A stretch of 64,000 nt of DNA from Rufibacter sediminis (GTDB taxonomy: Bacteria; Bacteroidota; Bacteroidia; Cytophagales; Hymenobacteraceae): positions 129,269 through 193,268 of the forward strand of contig NZ_JACOAF010000058.1 in NCBI RefSeq assembly GCF_014269285.1, read 5' to 3'. Below are positions 43,042 through 52,758 of the stretch, piece by piece. The notes beneath the pieces are model-generated. The model was not told where the DNA came from and did not search any database. It was given only the letters and a program-made list of their open reading frames with translations. Each line of letters opens with the position of its first letter. Within the stretch, counting starts at the first letter, position 1. The translations under genes were made by a program, and so were the position numbers.

Positions 43042-44405
43042 ATTTCCGGAATCAACTCACCCTTCTCTTTACCGGGCTTACCACGGTGGTGCTCATCTTC
43101 ATGGGCATCATCATTTACTTTTTTGCGGAGCAGTACACCCGGCGGCAGTTCTTCCAGCGGCTGATGGACCGAGGCGTCATTTCGGCGCAGATGTACCTGG
43201 AACGCGACGAACTCAGCGCCGCCAGCATGCAGAACGTGCAGCGGAAGTACTTTCAAAGTCTGGCCCACGAAACGCTTACCATCTATGACCGCAACCGCGT
43301 GCCCAAAGTGGCCCCGGGCAGCAGCGTGTTAACTGTTCCGGCGCGGGTTTTTGACGAAATAGACCGGAAAAAACAGGCCGAGTTCTGGCAGGAGGAAAGG
43401 CAGGTGGTAGGGCTCTGGTATGAAGACAACCAGGGAAATTTCTACATTCTGGTGTCGGCGGTAGATGTGACCGGCACCAGCAAACTCCGCAATTTGCAGG
43501 AAATCCTGCTCACCACGGTCTTGGTTGGGATGGCGGTGATGGCGGCGGCGGGCCATTTCTTCGCCCGTAAAGTGTTGCAGCCCATCGTTTCCATTGTGCA
43601 GGAGGTGAATAAAATACGCGCCTCCAACCTTCACCTGCGGGTACAGGAACGGGAAAGCCGTGATGAGATCGGCAACCTGATCTCTACGTTCAATCAGATG
43701 CTGGAGCGCCTGGAGACTTCCTTTTACATGCAGAAAAGCTTTATCTCCAACGCCTCGCACGAGTTGCGCAACCCCTTGACGGCCATCAGAGGAGAACTGG
43801 AAGTGACCTTGATGAAAGACCGCTCGCCGGAGGAGTACAAACAATCGCTGGAGACCTTGCAGAAGGAGACGGGCCGCTTGGAAAAGCTTACCTCAGACCT
43901 GATTCTGCTGGCCCAAACCGGGTTTGATGAGCAGGCCGTGCGTCAGGACCAGGTCCGGATTGATGAAGTGTTGCTGGAAGTGAAGACCGACCTGAACCAC
44001 CAGCTTCCGCAGAATCAACTTCACCTGGATTTCTCAGATTTGCCGGCGCAAGCAGAACTGGTCATCGTTTCGGGGAACCGCAACCTCTTGCAGATTGCCG
44101 TGAGAAACGTGCTGGAGAACGCCTCTAAATTCTCTGAGCATCAGCGGGTAGACGTGAAGCTCACCTGCCAGGACAGGCAAGTGGCAGTGCAGGTGCAGGA
44201 CAGCGGAATTGGCATCCCGGCGCAGGAAATTACCCGGGTGTTGGAGCCGTTTTACCGGGCCCAGAACGCCCGTTCCCGCTCAGGCACCGGCATTGGTTTG
44301 GCCATGACCGAGAAGATCATGCGCCTCCATGGCAGCACGATCAAAATCGATTCCTCTCTCCAAAAAGGAACCACCGTCACACTCCTTTTGCCCATAGCCA
44401 AATAG
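43038..44405 (+). CDS. Sensor histidine kinase of the metal-efflux locus
   Basis: 455 residues, starting at a GTG that overlaps the TGA of the response regulator (GTGA). Two membrane helices (about 9-32 and 157-178) flank a periplasmic sensor region of about 125 residues. HAMP (about 180-232) leads to HisKA with the phospho-acceptor His241 (FISNASHELRNPLTA) and a HATPase domain (N box NVLENASKFS, G boxes DSGIGI and GTGIGLAM). Its layout resembles CusS/CzcS heavy-metal sensors. No obvious metal-binding His/Cys cluster is seen in the periplasmic part. It autophosphorylates and passes phosphate to the upstream regulator. Confidence 0.92.
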   Translation: MNFRNQLTLLFTGLTTVVLIFMGIIIYFFAEQYTRRQFFQRLMDRGVISAQMYLERDELSAASMQNVQRKYFQSLAHETLTIYDRNRVPKVAPGSSVLTVPARVFDEIDRKKQAEFWQEERQVVGLWYEDNQGNFYILVSAVDVTGTSKLRNLQEILLTTVLVGMAVMAAAGHFFARKVLQPIVSIVQEVNKIRASNLHLRVQERESRDEIGNLISTFNQMLERLETSFYMQKSFISNASHELRNPLTAIRGELEVTLMKDRSPEEYKQSLETLQKETGRLEKLTSDLILLAQTGFDEQAVRQDQVRIDEVLLEVKTDLNHQLPQNQLHLDFSDLPAQAELVIVSGNRNLLQIAVRNVLENASKFSEHQRVDVKLTCQDRQVAVQVQDSGIGIPAQEITRVLEPFYRAQNARSRSGTGIGLAMTEKIMRLHGSTIKIDSSLQKGTTVTLLLPIAK

Positions 44406-44409
44406 TAGC

Positions 44410-44449
44410 CTGTTTTGAAGGCAATTTTGCAAAATGAGGCTTAAAACAG
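44410..44449. repeat. Dispersed palindrome after the kinase gene
   Basis: CTGTTTT (44410-44416) and AAAACAG (44443-44449) around GGCAATTTTGCAAAATGAGGC. Five bases after the kinase stop; may act as a weak terminator between convergent genes. Confidence 0.6.
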
Positions 44450-44476
44450 TGGGGTATACAATTGATTAGGTATTTA

Positions 44477-45160
44477 TTAATTTTTAGTTGATCTCGCATC
44501 ACCTTCTTTCTGGAGCGTTACATACAGCTCATATAACTCGCCTTGATTTTTGTAAGCTTTCTTGAGTAATTCCGCCAGCATATAAGACAAGGTGAGTTCC
44601 GCTTTTTTGTCAAAGTAGATCAAGTCATCCAGTAAATCGAAACTCTCAAACTCGTATTTCTTAATTAATTGCCGGGTATTCTTAGCCTCTAAGGCGGCCC
44701 GGGAGAGATCGTACTTCTTGTACGGATGCTCAGATACGGAGGGATTGCTTCTGAAATGGGTGGCGTGCGCGCCTAATTGGTTGCACAGGTTGATGATCTC
44801 AGAACTATTTAAACCAGACGAGATTTTCTCCTTTTCTTCGATCTCATAAATCTCCAGCAGGTTTTCAATGGCCAGCTTCTGCTGATACACGGCACTCAGA
44901 AGCCCGAACAGCCGCAGGTAACGCCTACCCATCTCCGGAAGCCCCGAGGTACCCTCGGGCCCAAATTTCAGGAAGTTCTTTTTCGCCAGTTCCCCCACCT
45001 CAATCACGTAAATAGAGTGGTGGAGCATGTTCCAATGGATTTCTTTTACAAAGGTTTTTAAGGCGGAAGTAGAGCTGCCTTCTTCTACTTTTTGCTCCTC
45101 CGTTAATTCGCTTACAATTTGCTTCTGAAGGGTATTGTACTTCTCTATAAGCGTTTCCAT
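44477..45160 (-). CDS. Hypothetical helical cytoplasmic protein
   Basis: 227 residues from the ATG at 45160 (METLIEKYNTLQKQIVSEL), chosen over an upstream in-frame start at 45247 because the extension is unrelated hydrophobic sequence and AGGAT lies just before 45160. The protein is almost entirely helical, with charged amphipathic stretches, and has no membrane segment or signal. No family is recognised. It is codirectional with the metal-efflux operon but separated by about 250 bases with two palindromes, so it is probably transcribed alone. Confidence 0.62.
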   Translation of the reverse strand: METLIEKYNTLQKQIVSELTEEQKVEEGSSTSALKTFVKEIHWNMLHHSIYVIEVGELAKKNFLKFGPEGTSGLPEMGRRYLRLFGLLSAVYQQKLAIENLLEIYEIEEKEKISSGLNSSEIINLCNQLGAHATHFRSNPSVSEHPYKKYDLSRAALEAKNTRQLIKKYEFESFDLLDDLIYFDKKAELTLSYMLAELLKKAYKNQGELYELYVTLQKEGDARSTKN

Positions 45161-45281
45161 AGAAGATCCTTTAAGTATAGAAAAAAGAGTTTTTATAAGT
45201 GAGAATAGGAGGGAATTGAACTTGTGTATTGTGCCAGGATACCGCACAAATTCAGGGGATTAAACCTCGAAACTATGGGTG

Positions 45282-45360
45282 CGTTTTAGGCTTTTTTTCC
45301 GTAAAACACCTCCAAAACCCGTCCACTTAAATAACCGGGGTGGCAACTGGCCACCCCGGT
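45282..45360 (-). terminator. Two palindromes after the efflux operon
   Basis: ACCGGGGTGGC (45334-45344) with GCCACCCCGGT (45350-45360) lies 51 bases past the czcA stop and probably ends the operon. A worn dispersed copy follows at 45282-45318 (GTTTTAGGC...CCAAAAC). Confidence 0.6.
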
Positions 45361-45410
45361 CCACTCAAGCCCGAACCGTTACACAAACAATTTAACCTGT
45401 CAAAACTAAA

Positions 45411-48400
45411 CTATGCGGGCACGGCCTCTCGGTTCTGAGCAACGCGACCTTTGGTTCGTTTCTTGAGTGTTCTCTTGTAAACACTGTCAAACAGCAGCGG
45501 GAAAATGAGCAGGGTGAGGATGGTGGCGCTGATGAGGCCGCCAATGACCACAATCGCCAGCGGTTTCTGAGTCTCGGAGCCGATGCCGGTAGAGAGCGCC
45601 GCGGGAAGCAAGCCGATGGCGGCCATCATGGCGGTCATCACTACCGGCCGGGTGCGCTCCTTCACGCCTTCCTGGATGGCTTGTGCCAGCGGCATTTCCT
45701 CCAGCAGGTTGTTCTTGAACACCGAGATCAGGATTACTCCGTTTTGGACGCATATTCCGAAAAGAGCGATAAAACCAACTCCGGCGGAGATACTGAAATT
45801 GGTATGCGTGATGAGGAGGGCCAGAATACCGCCAATCAAGGCAAACGGCACGTTCAAAATCACCAGCGCCGCATCGCGTCCGTTCCCGAACAAAGCAAAC
45901 AGAATCAGGAAGATCAGGACGATACTTACCGGCACCACTTCCGTGAGGCGGTCGGTGGCCCGGATCTGGTTTTCAAACTCGCCTTTCCACTCCAGGTGCA
46001 TGCCTTTGTCCAGTTTCACCGCTTGGTTCACCTTCTCCTGCGCCTCTTTGATGGTGCTGCCTAGGTCACGGCCGCGCACCGAGAACTTCACGGCAATGAA
46101 GCGGGCGTTGTCTTCGCGGTAGACAAAGGCCGGGCCGGTCACGCTGCTGATTTGGGCAATTTCCTTCAGCGAGATGTTGCCGCCGTGGCTCGTGGGCACC
46201 CGCAGATTGGCCAGCTGCTCCTCGTTGTTCCGGAACTCCTGCTGATACCGGATTCTGATGGCAAACTTACGCTCGCCTTCGTAGAGGCTGCTGGCCCCTT
46301 TCCCCCCAATGGCCATCTCAATCACCGCCTGTGCATCGGCGGTGGAGACGCCGTAGGAGGCCATGCGCTGCTGGTTCAGTTCAATCTGCATCTCGGGCTG
46401 CCCGATGAGGTTGATCACGCCCAGGTCATCGATCCCTTCAATCTGTCGGAGTACGTTGTAGACACTGTCCCCCACAACTTCCAGTTGTTGCAGATTATCC
46501 CCGAACACCTTCACCGCCATGGAGCCTTTCACCCCGGAGACCGCTTCCTCCACGTTGTCCATGATGGGCTGCGAGAAGTTAAAGCTGATGCCCTGGTACG
46601 CCGCCAGTTGGGTCTGCATCTCCTGGATGAGGGCTTCTTTGCTGATTTTGCGCTGCCAGTCGTCTTTGGGTTTGAGGTCCACGTGCAGCTCAATGTTGAA
46701 GAAACCGGTAGGATCGGTGCCGTCGTTGGGGCGGCCCGTCTGCGACATCACTTGCTTCACCTCGTCAAAGGACCGGATGGTTTTCCTGATCTTTTCTGAC
46801 ATCTCCACCGATTGTTTCAGGGAAGTGCTCATGGGCATGCTGGCCCGCACGTACACTGCACCCTCATTCAACTGCGGCAGGAACTCCGAGCCCAGGAACC
46901 TGAAGGTGAAAAGCCCCGCGGCCATAATGACCAACGCCACTACTAAACTCGCCCGCTTGTGTTTATAAGTAAAGCTGAAGCCCTTGTAGACGTACTTGTT
47001 CAGGAAGTTCACAAACGGATTGTTTTTCTCCCGCACGTTCTTGTTTAAAAGTATGCTGGAAAGCACCGGCACCAGCGTGAGGGTGAAGAACAAAGCGCCC
47101 AGCAGGGCAAAGCCCAGCGTGTAGGCCAGCGGCGAGAACATTTTGCCTTCCACCTTCTGAAAGGCGAAGATGGGCAGTAGCGCCGTGATGATGATGAGTT
47201 TGGAGAAGAAAATGGATTTACCCAGATCGATGGCCGTTTTCTTGATGATGCCGCGCTTGGAAAGCAGGTTGTAGCGGGTCATACCCACTTCGTGCGCTTT
47301 CTTGTCCAGCACCACAAACAAGCCTTCCACCATCACCACGGCACCGTCAATGATAATCCCGAAGTCAATCGCGCCCATAGACAGCAGGTTCGCCGACATG
47401 CCTTTGAGGCGCATACACACAAAAGCGAAGAGCAAGGCCAGCGGAATGATGATGGCAACCGTCACAGTGGTGCGCCAATCGGCCATGAAGAGGAACACAA
47501 TGACCGTAACCAGAATAATACCTTCCAGCAGGTTATGCGAGACTGTTTTGGTGGTAAACCCGATCAGGTCAGAACGGTCATAGAACGGTTTAATCTGCAC
47601 GTCATCGGGCAGCACTTGCTCGTTCAGTTCGGTGATCTTGTTTTTGAGCGAGGCCAGCACCTCGCTGGGGTTCTCGTTTTTGCGCATCACTACAATGCCT
47701 TCTACCAGATTGGTTTTCTCGTCGCGGCCCACGTAGCCCAGATTAGGCAAATGCGATTCTGTGACCGTAGCCACGTTGCGGATGAGCACGGGTACGCCGT
47801 TACGGTCGGTGACCATCACGTTCTCAATCTCTTCTATGTTGTTGAGCTGCCCGATGCCGCGCACCACATACGCCTGCCCGTTCTTCTCAATCACATCGCC
47901 GCCCACGTTGAGGTTGCTCTTTGCAATGGCCTCGTACACGTCGGGCGCGGTGATGTTATATTTCCCAATCAGGCTGGGGTCTACGCTTACCTCGTAGGTC
48001 TTCACTTCTCCCCCAAAGCTCACTACGTCGGCGATCCCGGGCACGCCTTTCAGCTTGCGATCGATCACCCAGTCCTGAATGGTTTTCAGTTCGCGTACAT
48101 CCCTGGTATTGCTTTCCAGGGTGTAGCGGAAAATTTCGCCGGTGGGCCCCGCGGAGGGCTGCATCTCGGCATCAATGCCCTCGGGCAGGCTCACAGTGGC
48201 GAGTTGGTTGGCCACCAATTGCCGGGCGTGGAAATCGTCTACCTCGTCTTCAAAGATCATGGTCACCACCGATAGTCCGAAGAGCGAGATGGACCGCAGA
48301 CTGGTCTTTTTAGGCACCACGTTCATCTCCACCTCAATGGGTATGGTTACGAACTTCTCCACCTCCTCGGCGCTGCGGCCGGGCCATTGCGTGATGATCT

Positions 48401-48551
48401 GCACCCGCGTGTTGGTCACGTCCGGGAACGCCTCAATGGGTGTGTGCAGGAAACTGAAGATACCCGCCAGCACAATGCCAGCGGTAATGAAAAAGACCAG
48501 AAACCGGTTCTTGAGCGAAAACCCGATTATATTTTTAATGAATGAATTCAT
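45411..48551 (-). CDS. czcA: Heavy-metal RND efflux pump, CzcA type
   Basis: 1046 residues, the normal size of an RND pump, with twelve membrane helices in the usual 1+5+5+1 pattern and two large periplasmic loops. In helix 4 the motif DFGIIIDGAVVMVEG carries Asp396 and Asp402; the DFG-x3-DGA-x3-VE form is that of the divalent-cation branch (Zn, Co, Cd, Ni) of the HME-RND family, unlike the Cu/Ag branch. The final Asn of the usual VEN is Gly here. It exports metal ions using proton flux, together with the adaptor and outer-membrane genes just upstream. The operon order is outer-membrane protein, TolC-type channel, adaptor, pump. Confidence 0.92.
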   Translation of the reverse strand: MNSFIKNIIGFSLKNRFLVFFITAGIVLAGIFSFLHTPIEAFPDVTNTRVQIITQWPGRSAEEVEKFVTIPIEVEMNVVPKKTSLRSISLFGLSVVTMIFEDEVDDFHARQLVANQLATVSLPEGIDAEMQPSAGPTGEIFRYTLESNTRDVRELKTIQDWVIDRKLKGVPGIADVVSFGGEVKTYEVSVDPSLIGKYNITAPDVYEAIAKSNLNVGGDVIEKNGQAYVVRGIGQLNNIEEIENVMVTDRNGVPVLIRNVATVTESHLPNLGYVGRDEKTNLVEGIVVMRKNENPSEVLASLKNKITELNEQVLPDDVQIKPFYDRSDLIGFTTKTVSHNLLEGIILVTVIVFLFMADWRTTVTVAIIIPLALLFAFVCMRLKGMSANLLSMGAIDFGIIIDGAVVMVEGLFVVLDKKAHEVGMTRYNLLSKRGIIKKTAIDLGKSIFFSKLIIITALLPIFAFQKVEGKMFSPLAYTLGFALLGALFFTLTLVPVLSSILLNKNVREKNNPFVNFLNKYVYKGFSFTYKHKRASLVVALVIMAAGLFTFRFLGSEFLPQLNEGAVYVRASMPMSTSLKQSVEMSEKIRKTIRSFDEVKQVMSQTGRPNDGTDPTGFFNIELHVDLKPKDDWQRKISKEALIQEMQTQLAAYQGISFNFSQPIMDNVEEAVSGVKGSMAVKVFGDNLQQLEVVGDSVYNVLRQIEGIDDLGVINLIGQPEMQIELNQQRMASYGVSTADAQAVIEMAIGGKGASSLYEGERKFAIRIRYQQEFRNNEEQLANLRVPTSHGGNISLKEIAQISSVTGPAFVYREDNARFIAVKFSVRGRDLGSTIKEAQEKVNQAVKLDKGMHLEWKGEFENQIRATDRLTEVVPVSIVLIFLILFALFGNGRDAALVILNVPFALIGGILALLITHTNFSISAGVGFIALFGICVQNGVILISVFKNNLLEEMPLAQAIQEGVKERTRPVVMTAMMAAIGLLPAALSTGIGSETQKPLAIVVIGGLISATILTLLIFPLLFDSVYKRTLKKRTKGRVAQNREAVPA

Positions 48552-48613
48552 GAGAAAAGGAATAACTGAGACGTTGGCTACCGTAGGCCAGGCACAGAGG
48601 GCCTGATGCTGTC

Positions 48614-48652
48614 CGTTTTGAGGCTTCTTTTAGGAAAAGGGGGCCCAAACGC
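48614..48652 (-). repeat. Dispersed palindrome inside the efflux operon
   Basis: CGTTTTGAGGCTTCTTTTAG with GAAAAGGGGGCCCAAACG between the adaptor and pump genes. A copy inside an operon could reduce read-through to the pump. Confidence 0.55.
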
Positions 48653-48660
48653 GAAGTAGT

Positions 48661-49770
48661 TTATTTCGCTTTGGAGGCGTTGTAGACCAACAGCGGGTAC
48701 TTACTGATGACACTTTCGCCATCTTTCAAGCCGCCTTTGAGATAAGCCGTCTGGCCTACGGTTTGGGAAATCTGCACCTCCCGACGCTCCACATCGCAGC
48801 GTTTGCGGTACACCATGACAAAATTTTTGCCCTGGTCAAAGATCACTGACTGAGCGGGAATGGCCAGCTGCTCGTTTCCATCTTGGTACTGCAGCCGAAT
48901 GTTGGCGAACATCTCGGGTTTCAGGGAGAAATCTGGGTTGTCCAGGCGTACCCGTACTTTCATGGTGCGGGTCTCGGGGTCCAGCACGTTGAAGATGCGG
49001 TCTATCTTGCCCTGGAACACCTTGTCTGGGTAGCTGAGCGTAGTGACCTCGGCGGCGTAGCCTTCCTTGATCTTGGCGATATCCGACTCAAACACATTGG
49101 CCATAACCCAGATCTCGTTCATGCTGGAAATGGTGAAGATGTTGGTATCATGGTCTGAGCGGATCTGCATGTCGGCGTTGATGTTTTTCTCCACCACAAA
49201 CCCCGCCGAGGGGGCTTTCACCACGTATTCTGAACCTTTCCCGATGCTATAGATGCCGTAAATCTGCTTCAGGCGCTGAACCTCCGCATCCGCGTTCTTT
49301 TTCTCCTGTTGTGCGGCCAGCAGTTCCTTTTCAGAAATAAGCCCGGCGGCGAGCATGTCCTTGGCCACGTCCAGGTTTTTCTGCGCCACCTGTTGCCCCG
49401 ATTGCGCGGCAATACGCTGCTGCTCAAACTCCGCGATTTCACCACTCCGGATCACCGCCAGGGTCTGGCCTTTCTGCACGTAATCGCCCAGTTCCACCTT
49501 TACGGCTTGCACGTGCCCGCCCACCAGGGGAAACACCTGAAACACTTTCTTCTCATCCAGGGCAATTCTGCCAGCCAGTTGTAATTGGTTTGTCACTTTC
49601 TGCAGCCGAGCAGTGTCCATTTTGACCAGATTGGAGAGCGTATCGGTCAGGCATAGTTCATGGGGGGCGAGGGGAGAGGCGGCAAAGGGTTTCTTTTCTT
49701 CAGAGCAGGAAGTGAAGAGGGCTGCTCCACTAAAAACGGCCAGAAGCGGAAGTACTGCTATTCTTTTCAT
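48661..49770 (-). CDS. czcB: RND periplasmic adaptor lipoprotein, CzcB type
   Basis: 369 residues. The signal ends with the lipobox LFTSC, so the protein is a lipoprotein. Membrane-fusion-protein order is seen: barrel-sandwich (lipoyl-like) halves (VGGHVQAVKVELGDYVQKGQ and APSAGFVVEKNINADMQI), a coiled-coil hairpin between them (about 110-175), then beta-barrel (EIWVMANVFESDIAKIKEG) and membrane-proximal domains. It links the inner-membrane pump to the outer-membrane channel. The gene is 29 bases after the TolC-type gene and 109 bases before czcA, all in one direction. Confidence 0.9.
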   Translation of the reverse strand: MKRIAVLPLLAVFSGAALFTSCSEEKKPFAASPLAPHELCLTDTLSNLVKMDTARLQKVTNQLQLAGRIALDEKKVFQVFPLVGGHVQAVKVELGDYVQKGQTLAVIRSGEIAEFEQQRIAAQSGQQVAQKNLDVAKDMLAAGLISEKELLAAQQEKKNADAEVQRLKQIYGIYSIGKGSEYVVKAPSAGFVVEKNINADMQIRSDHDTNIFTISSMNEIWVMANVFESDIAKIKEGYAAEVTTLSYPDKVFQGKIDRIFNVLDPETRTMKVRVRLDNPDFSLKPEMFANIRLQYQDGNEQLAIPAQSVIFDQGKNFVMVYRKRCDVERREVQISQTVGQTAYLKGGLKDGESVISKYPLLVYNASKAK

Positions 49771-49799
49771 ATGAGTTCAAGTAATGGCGAGAGGATAGG

Positions 49800-51116
49800 T
49801 TAATAAGAGATGACCGGTTTGCCCACCGTGAAATTAATTTCCTCCAGGGTGCGCAGGCGGTTGGTGCTGAGTTCCAGCAGTTGGGTGATGCTGTCGGTGT
49901 AGGTTTCGTAGTAATCCAGGAACTCGATGAGGCTGATGTTGCGGCGCACAAAGCTGGAGGTGACGCCTTCCAGGAGACGGTCGAAGTCTTGCCGAAAGTT
50001 GGGATCAAAGGAGGCGTAGAACTTCTGGGCTTCCTGCGCCTTTAGGTAGGCCTGCATCACTTCGTTTTCCACCACCCGTTGCTGCTGGGTTAAGAGTTGC
50101 TGGCTGCGTTCCACCTCGTGCTGGGCCATTTTGATGTTGCCTTGGTTGCGGTTCCAGAGTGGGAGCGGCACGGAGAGGTTCAACCCCACATAATCCCGGA
50201 TGAAATTGCTTTGCCGGTCATAATTCGCCCCAACGGTAAGATCAGGTACTGCCAGCGCTTTCTGTAACTTCAGGTTGGCTTGCTGCAACTGCACGTCCGT
50301 CTCCGCCGATTTCAGGTCGAAGCGGTTTTCCTGGGCGGTTTCCAGTAACTGGGTAAAATTGAGTTGGTTTCCGGTGATGGGCTGCAGGGCAGTTTCCTCC
50401 ACCAGCGGGACAAGGGTGGTGGTGGCAGGCGTACCGGTAAGCAGCCGAAGTTCCGCTTGTTCTTCCTGGATCTCGTTCAGCAAACTCAGCTGCTGGTTGC
50501 CTAACTGGAAGAGGAGCGCTTTTAGCCGGGTGATTTCCTTTAAAGGGATGTTTCCTTTCTTGTACTGCTGGTCTAAGGCGGTGACCAGCCGTTGCACCGC
50601 CTGGGTTCTTTCCTGCAGCACCTGGTAGCCTTGCATTTTGTAGTGCAGTTCTATAAAGCTGGTGCGCAGGGCAAACCGCAGGGTGCGCAGCAAATCAAAG
50701 TAGGCCTGCTCAGTGAGTTGGGTGTTCAGTTGCTCTACTTGTACCCGTTTGTTGCGTTTCCCGGCCAGGTAAAAAAGCTGGTCTACCTGCACGTACGTCT
50801 GCCCTTGTTTGGAAAGGTCAAAGTAGCGGCTGTTGGTGGGGTTATAGACGCCCTGGTCTACACTGAGTACAGGGTTCTCGAATAATCTGGCTTGGATGAC
50901 AGCTGCCCGCGAGGCTTCAATGGCGGTTTTCTGGGCCAGCAACGGAAGATTCCGCTCCTGAAAGAGCTGTTCGGCCTCTAAAAGGGTGACCCGAAGCGAG
51001 TCTGAAGGCGCTGGAACGAAAGGAGAAGAAGTGGCGGTAAACTGTGCTAAAACCGGCTGAAGGGTAAAGACCAGCAGGAAATGCAGAAAGATCAATCTGG
51101 GTTTCAACATGGGCAT
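49800..51116 (-). CDS. czcC: TolC-family outer-membrane efflux channel, CzcC type
   Basis: 438 residues. A signal peptide (ending PVLAQ) is followed by two repeats of the OEP fold with long helices (LFQERNLPLLAQKTAIEASR, LRFALRTSFIELHYKMQGYQ; QENRFDLKSAETDVQLQQAN, VPLPLWNRNQGNIKMAQHEV). It forms the trimeric outer-membrane duct for the CzcBA complex. The size fits CzcC/CusC. It is separated from the preceding beta-barrel gene by 202 bases that may hold an additional promoter. Confidence 0.88.
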   Translation of the reverse strand: MPMLKPRLIFLHFLLVFTLQPVLAQFTATSSPFVPAPSDSLRVTLLEAEQLFQERNLPLLAQKTAIEASRAAVIQARLFENPVLSVDQGVYNPTNSRYFDLSKQGQTYVQVDQLFYLAGKRNKRVQVEQLNTQLTEQAYFDLLRTLRFALRTSFIELHYKMQGYQVLQERTQAVQRLVTALDQQYKKGNIPLKEITRLKALLFQLGNQQLSLLNEIQEEQAELRLLTGTPATTTLVPLVEETALQPITGNQLNFTQLLETAQENRFDLKSAETDVQLQQANLKLQKALAVPDLTVGANYDRQSNFIRDYVGLNLSVPLPLWNRNQGNIKMAQHEVERSQQLLTQQQRVVENEVMQAYLKAQEAQKFYASFDPNFRQDFDRLLEGVTSSFVRRNISLIEFLDYYETYTDSITQLLELSTNRLRTLEEINFTVGKPVISY

Positions 51117-51318
51117 TCTGTTTGAGAATGTCCAAAAGTAGAGTACCCGTATTATAGGCTGATTAGAGCCAGATTAGAAAGTGATGAGAGCCGGTGCAAA
51201 GGGCGGGAAGACGCGCTAAAGTACTGTTTTCCCGAAATAAAAAGGCGCACCTGCGGAAATTTTAGCCTTGCAGCGCTTGATACCGGAAAGCCATTGCATC
51301 GTTTTCCCGAAATCGAAA

Positions 51319-52104
51319 TCACTTGGGCAGTCTGAAAGTGAAACCCGCGCTCAGGAAATAATCGGGGGCATCTTTGGTGAGCCCGATGCCGGAAGACACG
51401 TCCAGCTGAAGGTTGTTGCGGGGCGAGAAGGTGAAGCCTCCGTCGGCGGAATGGTGCCAATGTCCTTTCTCCGGCTTGTCACCAAACACCTCCAAATAGG
51501 TTCCCCAGTGATGCGGGAGAGCTGCCCCCACAGATAAGGTGTAAATACCCGTTCCTTCCGGTGAGTCGCCGTCCCATTCATAGCCCACGTTATAGCCCAG
51601 GTCAAACGTATTGGAAAGGGTATGGGAAAGCGCTAACCGAACCTCAGGAGCAACATGGGCGGGCCGAAATGCGGAAGAACCGGAGGGGATCACCAGATTT
51701 CCGAGGAAGGCAATCTCGGGGAGTAGCCCTTTCTCCTCGGTCACGTTGATTTTTGTTCCGATGGTGAAGGCATCCAAGCCTTTCGTCTGGTGCGGACCGC
51801 TTTCGTCTTTTAGCTCGTTTTTGTGAAATTCGTCCTGAAAACGCAGTTCCATTCGCTCCAGAATCCCCAGCCGGATGAGGGTGATGGGGTAGAAGACATC
51901 CATCGTTCTAACGCCGTCTATCCGATCTACCTGCCTGAACCAGCCGCTCTCCACCTGTAACGTGCCAAAGGGAACCACACTGGAGGCCTCCGTCTGGTTG
52001 GGGCGGTCGGTGTTGATGGGCGTTTGGGATAAGGAATCCCGTTGGGCCTGGGCATGACATACCAAAGGCAGGGAAGCCAGCAAGTAGAGTAACCACTGTT
52101 TCAT
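51319..52104 (-). CDS. Outer-membrane beta-barrel protein upstream of the efflux operon
   Basis: 261 residues from the ATG at 52104 (MKQWLLYLLASLPLVCHAQ), which yields a clean signal peptide; a longer frame to 52194 is rejected. The mature part has the 'INTDRPNQTEASSVVPFGTL' opening of the transporter-like (phenol MetA-degradation) beta-barrel family found in Bacteroidota, followed by regular amphipathic strands and an aromatic C-terminus (GFTFRLPK). Its position as the first gene, codirectional with the pump operon, suggests a link to metal resistance, but the function is unknown. Confidence 0.78.
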   Translation of the reverse strand: MKQWLLYLLASLPLVCHAQAQRDSLSQTPINTDRPNQTEASSVVPFGTLQVESGWFRQVDRIDGVRTMDVFYPITLIRLGILERMELRFQDEFHKNELKDESGPHQTKGLDAFTIGTKINVTEEKGLLPEIAFLGNLVIPSGSSAFRPAHVAPEVRLALSHTLSNTFDLGYNVGYEWDGDSPEGTGIYTLSVGAALPHHWGTYLEVFGDKPEKGHWHHSADGGFTFSPRNNLQLDVSSGIGLTKDAPDYFLSAGFTFRLPK

Positions 52105-52303
52105 AGGAACCTGAACGAACACGAATGCTCCTCTTACAGGCAAAGCAAACGGGAAGTTTAGGTGGAGCTGCAATTTTGTGCATCGCTGCTCCATTCTCCT
52201 TTTGTTTGCTTCTTACTTATCCGCTTGTTCTCCCTACCAACACCTTCTTTAGGCTAGGGTTAGCAGCGCAGGGAATACCCCCCGGCGCTGACGATTTTGG
52301 AAC

Positions 52304-52330
52304 CGTTTTGCGGAAATCGGCAGAAAAACG
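52304..52330. repeat. Short dispersed palindrome
   Basis: CGTTTTGCGGAAATCGGCAG followed by AAAAACG; a shortened member of the family near the convergent end of the TPR gene. Confidence 0.45.
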
Positions 52331-52358
52331 CAAAAATAGTATGCATGCAAACTATTTT

Positions 52359-52697
52359 TTAATCATCTTCGTAATCTAAACCCATCATCTTGTTGTAGGC
52401 CTGCTGCAACTCAGAGAAGGCGTGGAGTTGGCCCGACTGCCGGGCGACCTGCATGCCTTTCTGGTACGCCTGTTTGGCGAGTTCCGGCTCCTCTAGCTGC
52501 AGATAGAGGCTGGCGGCGTGATAGTAAGTGCCTACGTACTCGGGATGTTCGGCTAATAATTTTTCATAGAAAAAGCGGGCCTTCTGGGCATCATTGGGGC
52601 GGTATTCCATCGCGATTGCATAGAGTGTGAACGGATCGTTCGGATCTTCCTCGTAGAAGCCCAGGAGTTGCGTCAATCTGCTGTTAGTCGTTTCCAT
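52359..52697 (-). CDS. Small tetratricopeptide-repeat protein
   Basis: 112 residues comprising about two and a half TPR units: DPFTLYAIAMEYRPND...KARFFYEKLLAEHPEY, VGTYYHAASLYLQLEEPELA and KQAYQKGMQVARQSGQ. The unit spacing of 34 residues and the Pro at the helix ends are typical. No signal peptide, so cytoplasmic. Likely a protein-interaction adaptor; the partner is unknown. It is divergent from etfB. Confidence 0.82.
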   Translation of the reverse strand: METTNSRLTQLLGFYEEDPNDPFTLYAIAMEYRPNDAQKARFFYEKLLAEHPEYVGTYYHAASLYLQLEEPELAKQAYQKGMQVARQSGQLHAFSELQQAYNKMMGLDYEDD

Positions 52698-52758
52698 TTG
52701 ATGAATTATTCTTTAAATTGCCCACAAAATTAACTTAATTAAGCTAACCCTAAGTTAA

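Noticed and set aside
47292-48275. Long plus-strand open frame antisense to czcA
   Set aside because: Shadow of the pump gene: composition is His/Gln-rich without any family pattern.
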